Assembly: GCF_963676325.1 (NCBI RefSeq)
Contig: NZ_OY781099.1
Coordinates: 1,736,001 to 1,800,000, forward strand
Source: an uncultured Bacteroides sp.
GTDB lineage: Bacteria; Bacteroidota; Bacteroidia; Bacteroidales; Bacteroidaceae
Direction: 5' to 3'
Length of the DNA stretch: 64,000 nt
The position numbers and the translations under genes are program-made. Under the pieces are notes generated by a model. The model worked only from the letters and a program-made list of their open reading frames with translations. It was not told the DNA's origin and searched no databases. Positions within the stretch are counted from its first letter, which is position 1. Every line of letters starts with the position of its first letter. Of the stretch, positions 51,026 through 59,193 are shown one piece after another.

Positions 51026-52180
51026 TTATGAAAAATTATTATGGAGACAATTTTGTTCATCAGATGTTTCAATTAAGACTTTATTCATTTGATTAGTCCA
51101 GGATAAATGTTGAACTGAATTTCTAATATTAGTTGGACTGATGTTTAGGGCATAAAAAAAATTAATCAATATTTTAATGTCGGTAGGGGAATCGTCAGCT
51201 GGAGCTTTAAGTATGTATGGCATACCATCAAAATCATCATCAATTTCAGAATAAATAAATGGGATCCCTCTTGCTGCATATTCTCTATTTTTAAGAGTTT
51301 TTATATTGGTTATTCCACTGCGGTGGCGCCCTAAACTTGCGATACCAAAATCTGCATCTTCAAAAATATCATCAAGAGCTTCACCAAATAATTGTCCGTG
51401 AAAAATAATTTGTTTTTCTATTCCATACCTTTCAATTATCTCTTTAAAAACAGGCATTTCGGATTCTTCTCCAACTCCACCAACAATATGAAAAAAAACA
51501 TCACGATCATGCTTTTGCTGATAATACTCTCCAATGCCAGCTATTACACGGTCAAATCCATGCCAATAATGCACCTCGGCTACTCCGATGAGATTGAACG
51601 AATTTGGATTTTTACGCAAAAACTTTTTTATGGGTGTTGAGTCAAAATCTATTCCATTTGATATTTTGATCGTTTTTGTTCCGAAAATAGATTCACAATC
51701 AGAAAACGTGCAAATTCGATATAATTCATGAACTAAAGAACGGCGGAAAAGTTGATCCATTTTTAATTCCAATTGATCCTTAAACGAGAATCCTTTATAT
51801 TCCTGATCATAAGGATAAGTAGGAATTTCCATTACCACCTTTATTCTTTGACTCTTTAATTTATGCATAAAATGGATTGTAAAAGGATTCGCATTATGAT
51901 TGGAACGCATGTATACCATCTGAATGTTGTGTTCTACAATATATTTATAAATTGCGTTGTAACAAATCCGTTTTTTTAATGAAGCCAGTTTCCCGCAACC
52001 ATAATCCTCCAATATTTCATTATTGATCATTCTGCAACGGTGTCCATTTGGCAGTACATCATAGTGGCATAGGTCTACTTGATGTCCGTTATTTCGTAAA
52101 CCTTTAACCTGATTGACTATTTTTTTGCTAATTCCGCTTGATTCTGAAAATCCATGAAATACTAGGAATAAGATTTTCAT
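51026..52180 (-). CDS. GT-B fold glycosyltransferase (GT4-like)
   Basis: A 384-aa protein, opening MKILFLVFHGFSESSGISKKIVNQ with the typical Gly/Ser loop. The C-domain contains LIGVAEVHYWHGFDRVIAGI, FFHIVGGVGEES and DADFGIASLGRHRSGITNIKTLKNREYAA-type sequence (in part SLGRHRSGITNIK), which replaces the usual E-x7-E motif; such members transfer sugars in capsule loci. Its ATG overlaps the stop of the truncated GT4 remnant (ATGA), so it probably inherited that gene's translation signals. It is the first complete gene of the nine-gene minus-strand operon. Confidence 0.82.
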   Translation of the reverse strand: MKILFLVFHGFSESSGISKKIVNQVKGLRNNGHQVDLCHYDVLPNGHRCRMINNEILEDYGCGKLASLKKRICYNAIYKYIVEHNIQMVYMRSNHNANPFTIHFMHKLKSQRIKVVMEIPTYPYDQEYKGFSFKDQLELKMDQLFRRSLVHELYRICTFSDCESIFGTKTIKISNGIDFDSTPIKKFLRKNPNSFNLIGVAEVHYWHGFDRVIAGIGEYYQQKHDRDVFFHIVGGVGEESEMPVFKEIIERYGIEKQIIFHGQLFGEALDDIFEDADFGIASLGRHRSGITNIKTLKNREYAARGIPFIYSEIDDDFDGMPYILKAPADDSPTDIKILINFFYALNISPTNIRNSVQHLSWTNQMNKVLIETSDEQNCLHNNFS

Positions 52181-52380
52181 TTTTGATTATTTTTTAATGA
52201 TTCAAAAAGTGTAACCCATTTCTGCATTACAATATCCGGAGTATATCGTTTTATGCTTCTCTTTGCTGCTACTTCCATGCTTATTCTAATTTCTTTATGT
52301 TTAATTAAATAACAGATCTTTTCAGTAAGTTCTTTAATATATCCATTTATATATATGCTATCTTTATTAATTATCTGTGT
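52177..52380 (-). pseudogene. C-terminal remnant of a GT4 gene (fourth paralogue)
   Basis: Reading the minus strand gives about 67 codons: INKDSIYINGYIKELTEK, then ICYLIKHKEI, RYTPDIVMQKWVTLFESLKN and a TGA that overlaps the next gene's ATG. This lines up with the last part of paralogue C (IINDGIDGLLVENGNIDQLAEK ... RYNPDIIMQKWVQLFKSLKN). The remaining 300 or so residues of a GT4 protein are absent; the homology stops next to a promoter-like box. The fragment cannot be catalytic alone. An internal Met could start a 33-aa peptide, but this seems unlikely to matter. Confidence 0.85.
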
Positions 52381-52393
52381 TTTTTGTGTTATA

Positions 52394-52401
52394 CAAAGAT
52401 A
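52394..52401 (-). promoter_or_regulatory. -7 box (TATCTTTG) of the long glycosyltransferase operon
   Basis: Minus-strand TATCTTTG immediately before the GT4 remnant, the best candidate for transcription of 41499-52180. No -33 box at 19 bp. Confidence 0.5.
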
Positions 52402-52572
52402 TACTTTTTTTCATATTATTTTTCTATATAGCTAATTTTGTAGAATCTTTAATTGTTTTTTTTATGCATTTGTTAATAACTTTAATGATGTTTAATATTT
52501 GCTAATTGTCAATGTTCGTTAAGAATGATCTGTTTCTGGCTAGTTCTTAATATTTGTTCCAAGAAATTCTGT

Positions 52573-52580
52573 TATATTTG
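52573..52580 (+). promoter_or_regulatory. -7 box (TATATTTG) for the plus-strand glycosyltransferase
   Basis: Perfect TAnnTTTG match 20 bp before the start at 52600. A TTTG occurs at 52553-52556 but at 16-bp spacing. Confidence 0.5.
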
Positions 52581-52599
52581 TTTTAAAACACTTTGAAAG

Positions 52600-53769
52600 A
52601 TGAATGTTGCAATTGTTACATCGGGAATTTTGCCTGTGCCCCCTGTTAAAGGAGGTGCAGTTGAGAATTTAGTGAAATTTTATTTAGATTATAATGAAAT
52701 ACAGAATACTGATGTTGAATTTACTGTATATAGTGTTTTTGACGAAGGCTTTTCTAATAACACATATCAAGAGTACAAAAAAACAAGATTCGTTTTTATC
52801 AAGACCCATACTTTTTTTTCAAAGATAAGACAGCTCTTATTTAAATACACAAAGCGTAATTTATATTATCATCATTCCTGGGAATATTTTGTATCAGAGG
52901 TTTCTAACAGAATTAAACATGAAAGGTTTGATGCAATAGTTGTTGAGAATCGTCCGGGATTTGTTCTCCCATTATCAAAATGTTCTGATGCAAAATTAAT
53001 ACTTCACTTGCATAATGATATGCTGAATAAAGACACTAAAGATGCTTCTGAAATACTTAAATTATATACAAAGGTACTTACTGTTTCTAACTATATAAAA
53101 GAGAGAGTAGATACCATTATGCCAACTGATAAAGTTAAGGTGGTGTATAATGGCATTGATCTCGAAAAGTTTAAGAGTCCTTTTCATTCAGAAATTAATC
53201 GAAAGAACTTTCATTTATCTGAAGATGATTTTGTTGTTGTTTATACAGGTAGAATTGAATCTATAAAAGGGGTGAAAGAATTGCTTGAGGCTTTTTCATT
53301 GTTATCTGATTATGAGAAAATAAAACTTTTGATTGTTGGAGGAGGTAATGGTAATATTAATGAAGGCAAGTTTTTCTCAGAAATGAATGAATTAGCTTCT
53401 TCAATGCCTGAACAAGTTTTCTTTACGGGTTTTCAACCTTATGAGAAAATTTCATCAATTTTGAGCTTTTGCGATCTTGCTGTTGTTCCTTCAATATGGG
53501 AGGATCCTTTTCCTACAACTGTTTTAGAAAGTTTAGCTGCAGGATTACCTCTGATTGTAACTCGTTCTGGTGGAATTCCTGAGGCTGTCAATGAAAATTG
53601 TGCTATTATTCTCGAAAGAGATCATAATCTTATTACCAATATAGCAGAATCAGTTTTAAAATTATATAATGACAAATGTAAAAGGCATTTTATGTCAATT
53701 CATGCAAAGAATCGTTCTTTTTCTTTTGATAAAGAAAAGTATGCTTTTGACTTATTATCTGGATTGTAA
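52600..53769 (+). CDS. Family 4 glycosyltransferase (plus strand)
   Basis: A 389-aa GT-B enzyme: VAIVTSGILPVPPVKGGAVENLVKFYL at the start, YTGRIESIKGVKELLEAF and PSIWEDPFPTTVLESLAAGLPL (nucleotide-sugar site with the two Glu). It is not part of the tandem ABC family. It is the only plus-strand gene among the transferases, with its own promoter box, and ends 9 bp from the convergent GT2 at 53778. Such isolated orientation suggests separate acquisition or rearrangement in the locus. Confidence 0.9.
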   Translation: MNVAIVTSGILPVPPVKGGAVENLVKFYLDYNEIQNTDVEFTVYSVFDEGFSNNTYQEYKKTRFVFIKTHTFFSKIRQLLFKYTKRNLYYHHSWEYFVSEVSNRIKHERFDAIVVENRPGFVLPLSKCSDAKLILHLHNDMLNKDTKDASEILKLYTKVLTVSNYIKERVDTIMPTDKVKVVYNGIDLEKFKSPFHSEINRKNFHLSEDDFVVVYTGRIESIKGVKELLEAFSLLSDYEKIKLLIVGGGNGNINEGKFFSEMNELASSMPEQVFFTGFQPYEKISSILSFCDLAVVPSIWEDPFPTTVLESLAAGLPLIVTRSGGIPEAVNENCAIILERDHNLITNIAESVLKLYNDKCKRHFMSIHAKNRSFSFDKEKYAFDLLSGL

Positions 53770-53777
53770 AAATTATA

Positions 53778-54737
53778 CTATTTTTTTATATTATTCCACA
53801 AAGATATTAATTTATCGTTGAGTCTTATTAGTAATAGTGCGATAATTAAATTATGCTTCCACATTTTTTTTAATAACCAATATCTTGTAAAATCGACCCT
53901 AATTGCAGCTGCATTAACTTTTGTTTTTTTTAGTGTTCTATAAAGAGTCATTATATTACAATTATTCTGCTTTAAAGATACAAAAATAAATTTCAGAATC
54001 ATTGTGTCAATATATGATTGAAATCTCATTCTGTACTTAAATGTATCTAAGTCGATTATTGATTTACAAATATCAATAAACTTAGGTTTTTGAGTTGCTG
54101 AATTTTCATTTAAATAATAGCAGTAAAACATATTTGGGATTCGTTGCAATCTTTTGCATGAGCATATTATTGTTAGAATGAATATCTGGTCTTCTGCTAA
54201 TTTTAAACCTTCAATAAAACGAATATTATTGTTGTCTATAATATCCCTTTTAAACATTGTGCCTCCTGCACAGACAGAAAATTTCCCCATATTGATATAA
54301 TTATTTAAATCTAATATTGGTGTTTGTGCAGAATTAATTTCAAATATTTCTCCTTTATCATTAATTCTTTTATACGAGAACTGGATACAATCCAATGCAT
54401 TTTTTGTAGCGTGCTTAAGAATTACTTCTAAGCATTTTTCTTCTATCCAATCATCCGAATCAACAAATGTAATCCATTCGCCGTTTGCTTTATCAAGCCC
54501 AACATTTCTTGCAGAACTTACTCCTTCATTTTTTTTATGAAATACACGTATTCTATTGTCTTTTTTTGTATATTCATCACAAATTTCTCCAGATTTATCT
54601 TTGCTTCCATCGTCAATTAAAAGGATCTCAAAATTAGAAAAAGTTTGTGATAGAATGCTATTGATACATCTTGATAAATATATTTCCACATTATATACAG
54701 GAATGATGATACTTATTTGGGGGAGATTTCTTTTCAT
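53778..54737 (-). CDS. Family 2 glycosyltransferase
   Basis: A 319-aa GT2 with ISIIIPVYNVEIYLSRCINSIL, LLIDDGSKDKSG, SSARNVGLDKANGEW and the DSDD motif in ITFVDSDDWIEE (near residue 95). The C-terminal part is helical and basic. It ends the short minus-strand operon starting at 58508, 67 bp after the next GT2. Sugar unknown. Confidence 0.9.
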   Translation of the reverse strand: MKRNLPQISIIIPVYNVEIYLSRCINSILSQTFSNFEILLIDDGSKDKSGEICDEYTKKDNRIRVFHKKNEGVSSARNVGLDKANGEWITFVDSDDWIEEKCLEVILKHATKNALDCIQFSYKRINDKGEIFEINSAQTPILDLNNYINMGKFSVCAGGTMFKRDIIDNNNIRFIEGLKLAEDQIFILTIICSCKRLQRIPNMFYCYYLNENSATQKPKFIDICKSIIDLDTFKYRMRFQSYIDTMILKFIFVSLKQNNCNIMTLYRTLKKTKVNAAAIRVDFTRYWLLKKMWKHNLIIALLLIRLNDKLISLWNNIKK

Positions 54738-54804
54738 TGTTTTAATATATACCTTTTATTGCTGAGATAGAATTATTTATCTATATTAGCTATCTTTTAA
54801 TTGC

Positions 54805-55797
54805 TTATTTTATGTAACTTGTTTTATTTTTCAAACGATTTAGAATAATCATTTTTTTTATTCCGATAAATTTTATCAATAATAGTTTTATCTTTTGCTT
54901 TAGAGTTAATTGTGAATTAATTATTTGTCTGGTTTTAAACTTGAAATGATTAAATTGATTTTCATATATGCTATAATTGTAATTAGGATAATCAATTTCA
55001 GTGAATATAAAAGCAGAAATAATTCGGTAGAAATTATTTATTAGCTTTAAGCTGTATGTTTTTCTCTGTTTTAAAATTTCATTGACTTTTAACCATGCGT
55101 CATAGTGATCCAATTGTTTTTCAAGAGGTTGTTCTCTTTTTAATGGATAATCTCCATTACTTATCGACTCTTTTCTAATTAAGTAGGAATATTTCCCTTT
55201 ATCTGATACATATAAATGGTGTACTCTTTCCGATATTTCAGGCAATATATATAAATCTTCATAGACTTTTCCATATGGAAATCTGATATTTTCAAAAATA
55301 TGTCTTTTAAAGATTTTACTCCATACATTTGGGCCTTTATTTGACTCTAAAGCCCAATATCGAAAATTTTTTGAATACCCATATATATGATTAACAGGAT
55401 CTGTTACTAATTCTATTCTATTATTATATACTTTTTGATATGGATATTCTAATACATCAATACTTATATCTTTGGATAAGATTTCCATATTGTCATAATA
55501 TGTATCTATAGAGATACTATCGTCAGAGTCAACAAAAGTTATATATTTCCCTTTAGCAATATCAAGTCCAGCATTTCTGGCGGCACTCAAACCTTGGTTC
55601 TTCTGATGAATCACAATAACTCTGATATCCTCTTTTGCATAATCATCACAAATAGCCCCGCAATTATCAGGAGAACCATCGTCGATTAGAATTAATTCAA
55701 AATCAGTAAATGTTTGATTCAGAATGCTTGAAATGCATTTGTGTATATATTTTTCTACTTTATATACTGGTACTATTATGCTTAATGTTGGATTCAT
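54805..55797 (-). CDS. Family 2 glycosyltransferase
   Basis: A 330-aa GT2, clearly related to the neighbour at 53778: LSIIVPVYKVEKYIHKCISSIL, LILIDDGSPDNCG, GLSAARNAGLDIAKGKY and ITFVDSDDSIS. The C-terminal half differs (for example GPNVWSKIFKRHIFENIRFPYGKVYED), which suggests a different acceptor or sugar. Its ATG overlaps the end of the flippase gene by 4 bp, so translation is coupled. Confidence 0.9.
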   Translation of the reverse strand: MNPTLSIIVPVYKVEKYIHKCISSILNQTFTDFELILIDDGSPDNCGAICDDYAKEDIRVIVIHQKNQGLSAARNAGLDIAKGKYITFVDSDDSISIDTYYDNMEILSKDISIDVLEYPYQKVYNNRIELVTDPVNHIYGYSKNFRYWALESNKGPNVWSKIFKRHIFENIRFPYGKVYEDLYILPEISERVHHLYVSDKGKYSYLIRKESISNGDYPLKREQPLEKQLDHYDAWLKVNEILKQRKTYSLKLINNFYRIISAFIFTEIDYPNYNYSIYENQFNHFKFKTRQIINSQLTLKQKIKLLLIKFIGIKKMIILNRLKNKTSYIK

Positions 55798-57332
55798 CTT
55801 CTTATTTTTTTTATCATACGATAGCTAAAATCTCTAATTCCCTTTGTGAATGTATACATCATTATGAAACTAATAATAGAATATATTGATGTAGTTATAA
55901 GTGCATATATAATCCATAATTTATAAGAACTTGCAGGGTTAATAGTTAGTATTGACTTAAAGATTATACGAGATAAAATCCATGCTGAAGTTATAATCAG
56001 AAAGTATTTAGAGAGAGTAAGCCAGTAACTCCACGAAGATGTTTTGAATCCTTTACTATATAAAAAGCAAGGTTTCCATATACATACAATAAGTGTCATA
56101 CTGACCAGAGGTCCCATTAAAACACCTTCGATACCCCAAAAATATCCACAAATTATAGCTATACTTAGATTAAGAGTAGCCTCTGTTAAAGGTGCCCATA
56201 CATCACTAAATAATCCATAGCCATAAAGATATTGATCAATAGTGCCTCGGGTTTGCATTATAAATGAGTTTGCAAGAATAAGGATCAATATTGATTTGTC
56301 CATAACATAATTATTTCCTAACCATAAAGAAATAAAAGGCTCAATTAAATGATACAAAGAAAAAATAAATGTTCCGGCTACAAAATAGCGAATGGATGTT
56401 AATTCCCAAAATATTTTTTTTATTTTCTTTTCATCTCCTTCTGCAACAAGGTTGCCAACACCTGCTCCCGTACTTCCTAAAATATTATTAATTAATCCGC
56501 TTATTTTATCTGTTATTAAGGTGTAATTAGAGTAAAAAGCAACTGATTTTAATGAAGAAAAGGCGAAAACTAGGAATGGAGAGGTTTGTGATAATACAAA
56601 GGTAGCTATTTTATGTACAAAAAGTTGTTTGGTGTATTTCATAACCTCCGGATATTGCTTGAACAAGAGTTTCCCTTTCTTTATATTAGTTGAAAGCCAG
56701 GGATATGTCTGATCAATTTTCTTATTAAGCACTATACTAAATAAGAATCCAAAAGCTAGTTCTATTATAACCCAGTAATAATAGTTTTTGGTGTAATAGG
56801 CAAGACACATCTGCACTAAAGATTTAATTACAAGAGATGTTTGAAGGTAGCCTACAATAACATAGTTTCTTTGATCGGCACCTAATAATGTTTCCCTATA
56901 ATTTATAAAATAGCTAATTAAAGAAGAGGCAAGAAAAGAAAAGTATGCAAAATAAATAAGGCCTAAGTTAAAACTTGTTTTAGCGAATATTAATGGCAGA
57001 AAACATCCTAAAATTAATCCTACAGCGAGAATGATTAGTCCGATTTTTCTATAAATATATCCAAAAACAGATATTATTTCATTTATTTCATTGTGGCTAT
57101 TTTCATAGATAGGCTTATAGAGCACATATCCTATGGCACTTCCGACGCCTAGTTCTGCTAAATTTAAGAAACCTAGAAGGTTTCCTATAGTACTTGTTAG
57201 TCCTACAAAATCAGCACCTAAGCAACCTAAAAATATTTTACGTGAAAAAAAAGACAGTGCCAAAGTTATAAAATAGAAAATCAGGTTAACTCTAGCGTTT
57301 AAAATGCTTTTATGTAATCTGGATTCTTTCAT
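55794..57332 (-). CDS. Wzx-type polysaccharide flippase
   Basis: A 512-aa membrane protein with about 12-14 hydrophobic helices and no soluble domain, of the polysaccharide transporter branch of the MATE/MVF superfamily. Typical segments: SFFSRKIFLGCLGADFVGLTSTIGNLLGFLNLAELGVGSAIGYVLYKPIYE (about 23-73, in part) and the later FISLWLGNNYVM. It would move lipid-linked repeat units across the inner membrane. It is directly preceded by the GT4 at 57333 with no gap. No Wzy polymerase was recognised in the window. Confidence 0.88.
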   Translation of the reverse strand: MKESRLHKSILNARVNLIFYFITLALSFFSRKIFLGCLGADFVGLTSTIGNLLGFLNLAELGVGSAIGYVLYKPIYENSHNEINEIISVFGYIYRKIGLIILAVGLILGCFLPLIFAKTSFNLGLIYFAYFSFLASSLISYFINYRETLLGADQRNYVIVGYLQTSLVIKSLVQMCLAYYTKNYYYWVIIELAFGFLFSIVLNKKIDQTYPWLSTNIKKGKLLFKQYPEVMKYTKQLFVHKIATFVLSQTSPFLVFAFSSLKSVAFYSNYTLITDKISGLINNILGSTGAGVGNLVAEGDEKKIKKIFWELTSIRYFVAGTFIFSLYHLIEPFISLWLGNNYVMDKSILILILANSFIMQTRGTIDQYLYGYGLFSDVWAPLTEATLNLSIAIICGYFWGIEGVLMGPLVSMTLIVCIWKPCFLYSKGFKTSSWSYWLTLSKYFLIITSAWILSRIIFKSILTINPASSYKLWIIYALITTSIYSIISFIMMYTFTKGIRDFSYRMIKKIRR

Positions 57333-58508
57333 TTATCGTTTATTGATGAGTAAATGCTCCCATTGTTTATAAATATTGGCTGTATAAAATTGTTTAGAAT
57401 ACTCAATAGCATTGTAAGTTGTTGCTTCTAAGTTCCTATTTTGAGTTATGGATAACATTCTTTTTGCTAAATCTGTTGCATCTTCACTTTCAAAGAAAAC
57501 GCCAACCCCTTTTCCTTCAAGTAATTCTTTGGTAACAGGCAGGTTAGATGATATTATTGGAAGTCCGTAAGACATGGCTTCTACCAAAACCAGCCCGAAT
57601 CCTTCCCACCGCGAACTTAGTACATACACGCTGGCCGATTCATAATGCTTTTCCACTTCTTTGGTAAACGGATATAGAGTAACCCTCTTTTCTAAATGAT
57701 GCTTGCAGATTAGTGAACGAAGCATATCTTCTTCCGGTCCTTCACCTACTATATCTAGTGTCCAGTCTTGATTCTGCTTTGCAAAAAGGGCAAAGGCATT
57801 AATTAATATATCAAAACCTTTATGTAAAGGAGAAAAGCGTCCAATAGCCAGGAACTTTTTATGTTTAGGCGAGCCTTTTCCTTTAGGTTCTATTGTTAAG
57901 GGGTTGTATATTGCTTCTGTATGAACATTCAACTCTTTTTGGAATTTTTCCTGATCATACTTTGAAAGAACTATAATCTTATCAAGTTCAGGCATTAAGT
58001 ATTTGAACTGATTTTTTTGCTTTCCTACATACGATGTCTTTATGGAAAAAAATGCATCATAGGAATTGTGCATCCACCCAATAGTTTTAGCCTTAATCTG
58101 TTTTTGAATACTTGCTAGATGAAATGACAGGAAAACATGTACACCTACAACTACATCGTAGCTCCCTTGATTCAATGTTTTTATCAGTAAAGAACGTTGG
58201 GAGTGGGGGAAAGAACTATATCCATACCATTTTGATAAAAGCTTATTCTGTGGTAATATGGTTTTGTATAGCAGGCTGTATGCTTTGCATGATATGTTTT
58301 CGTAGAAGGGAATCCTTGGGTATTGTAAATTAATATAATGAATATTTGCAGAGTTTAATCCATACATTGTGGTATCATTTAATGATGGATTGTCTAATGT
58401 TAATATAGTAACGTCGTGCTCTTTAGATAGCTCTTTTGCTATTACAGCCATTACACGCTGAACTCCTCCAAATGTAAATATTGTATTGCAATAAAAACAT
58501 ATTTTCAT
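57333..58508 (-). CDS. Family 4 glycosyltransferase
   Basis: A 391-aa GT-B enzyme: MKICFYCNTIFTFGGVQRVMAVIAKEL, AIGRFSPLHKGFDILINAF and VLSSRWEGFGLVLVEAMSYGLPI. The ATG at 58506-58508 was chosen over one 9 bp upstream because MKICFYCN fits the usual family start. It resembles transferases that act early in amylovoran- or galacturonan-type loci, but the sugar is not deducible. It is the first gene of the five-gene-or-less operon with the flippase and two GT2 genes. Confidence 0.9.
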   Translation of the reverse strand: MKICFYCNTIFTFGGVQRVMAVIAKELSKEHDVTILTLDNPSLNDTTMYGLNSANIHYINLQYPRIPFYENISCKAYSLLYKTILPQNKLLSKWYGYSSFPHSQRSLLIKTLNQGSYDVVVGVHVFLSFHLASIQKQIKAKTIGWMHNSYDAFFSIKTSYVGKQKNQFKYLMPELDKIIVLSKYDQEKFQKELNVHTEAIYNPLTIEPKGKGSPKHKKFLAIGRFSPLHKGFDILINAFALFAKQNQDWTLDIVGEGPEEDMLRSLICKHHLEKRVTLYPFTKEVEKHYESASVYVLSSRWEGFGLVLVEAMSYGLPIISSNLPVTKELLEGKGVGVFFESEDATDLAKRMLSITQNRNLEATTYNAIEYSKQFYTANIYKQWEHLLINKR

Positions 58509-58563
58509 ATAAAGCAATCTCCTTGTTTCTTTTGCCTGTTGATAACTTTCTTAAACGATTAAG

Positions 58564-58571
58564 CAAATATA
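58564..58571 (-). promoter_or_regulatory. -7 box (TATATTTG) of the flippase operon
   Basis: Minus-strand TATATTTG, 56 bp before the GT4 start at 58508. Confidence 0.5.
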
Positions 58572-58658
58572 GCATAATCATTTAATAAAAAGGAACTAAT
58601 TTTGCGCATTTTTTTAAGAAACAGTATTATTATAAATTTAAAACTTAAAACAAAAGTT

Positions 58659-59016
58659 ATGAAAGAGGATTTAGAGAAAGAGATGAAAGAGGTGCAGAGT
58701 GAGATTGATTTTCATACAAAAAACCTGCATAAAAGTCTGACAAGGCAAAAAGAGTTATCTAAAAAGATAGGGCGGAGCAAGAAAACGATTTCGCTTGAGT
58801 GGACAGTTTCTCCGCATCTTTTTTTTTCATACCATTGAACAATGGATTCTTGATGGATGGCTGCTAACAAATGGTGGTGTAAACCGTGTATTAACAGCAC
58901 ATATTCTCTGCCAGTTTATTCGTTTTCAATCTTCAAAAGGAGGAAAAGATCAATATCTTTCGGAAAATACTGTATGTCAATACATGAAAAAAGAGCATCT
59001 GAATGAGAACTATTAA
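58659..59016 (+). pseudogene. Small gene split by a frameshift in a 9-T tract
   Basis: The first frame starts at ATG 58659 (MKEDLEKEMKEVQSEIDFHT), is a charged coiled coil, and stops at 58838 after PHLFFSYH. The second frame continues without break from the T9 run (58819-58827) to 59016: HTIEQWILDGWLLTNGG ... LSENTVCQYMKKEHLNENY. One T fewer joins both into about 118 residues (PHLFF-HTIEQW). TAATTTTG at 58597-58604 is a suitable -7 box and excludes the upstream in-frame ATG at 58602. The family is unknown to me. It could be a pseudogene, a sequencing error or a gene that relies on slippage. Confidence 0.6.
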
Positions 59017-59193
59017 ACCTTTTTTTGAATAAGTAATTTTTATTATTTGTTTTTGATTAAAATATAAAGTTTTACATTGCTTGTAGTGAATTAGTTACAA
59101 TGATTTAATTTACTTTAAAAATACAGACAGATAGTTCTGAATGTTTTTCTTATAAATATAGAACTTTGTATCTGTAATTTTAATGAATAATAA

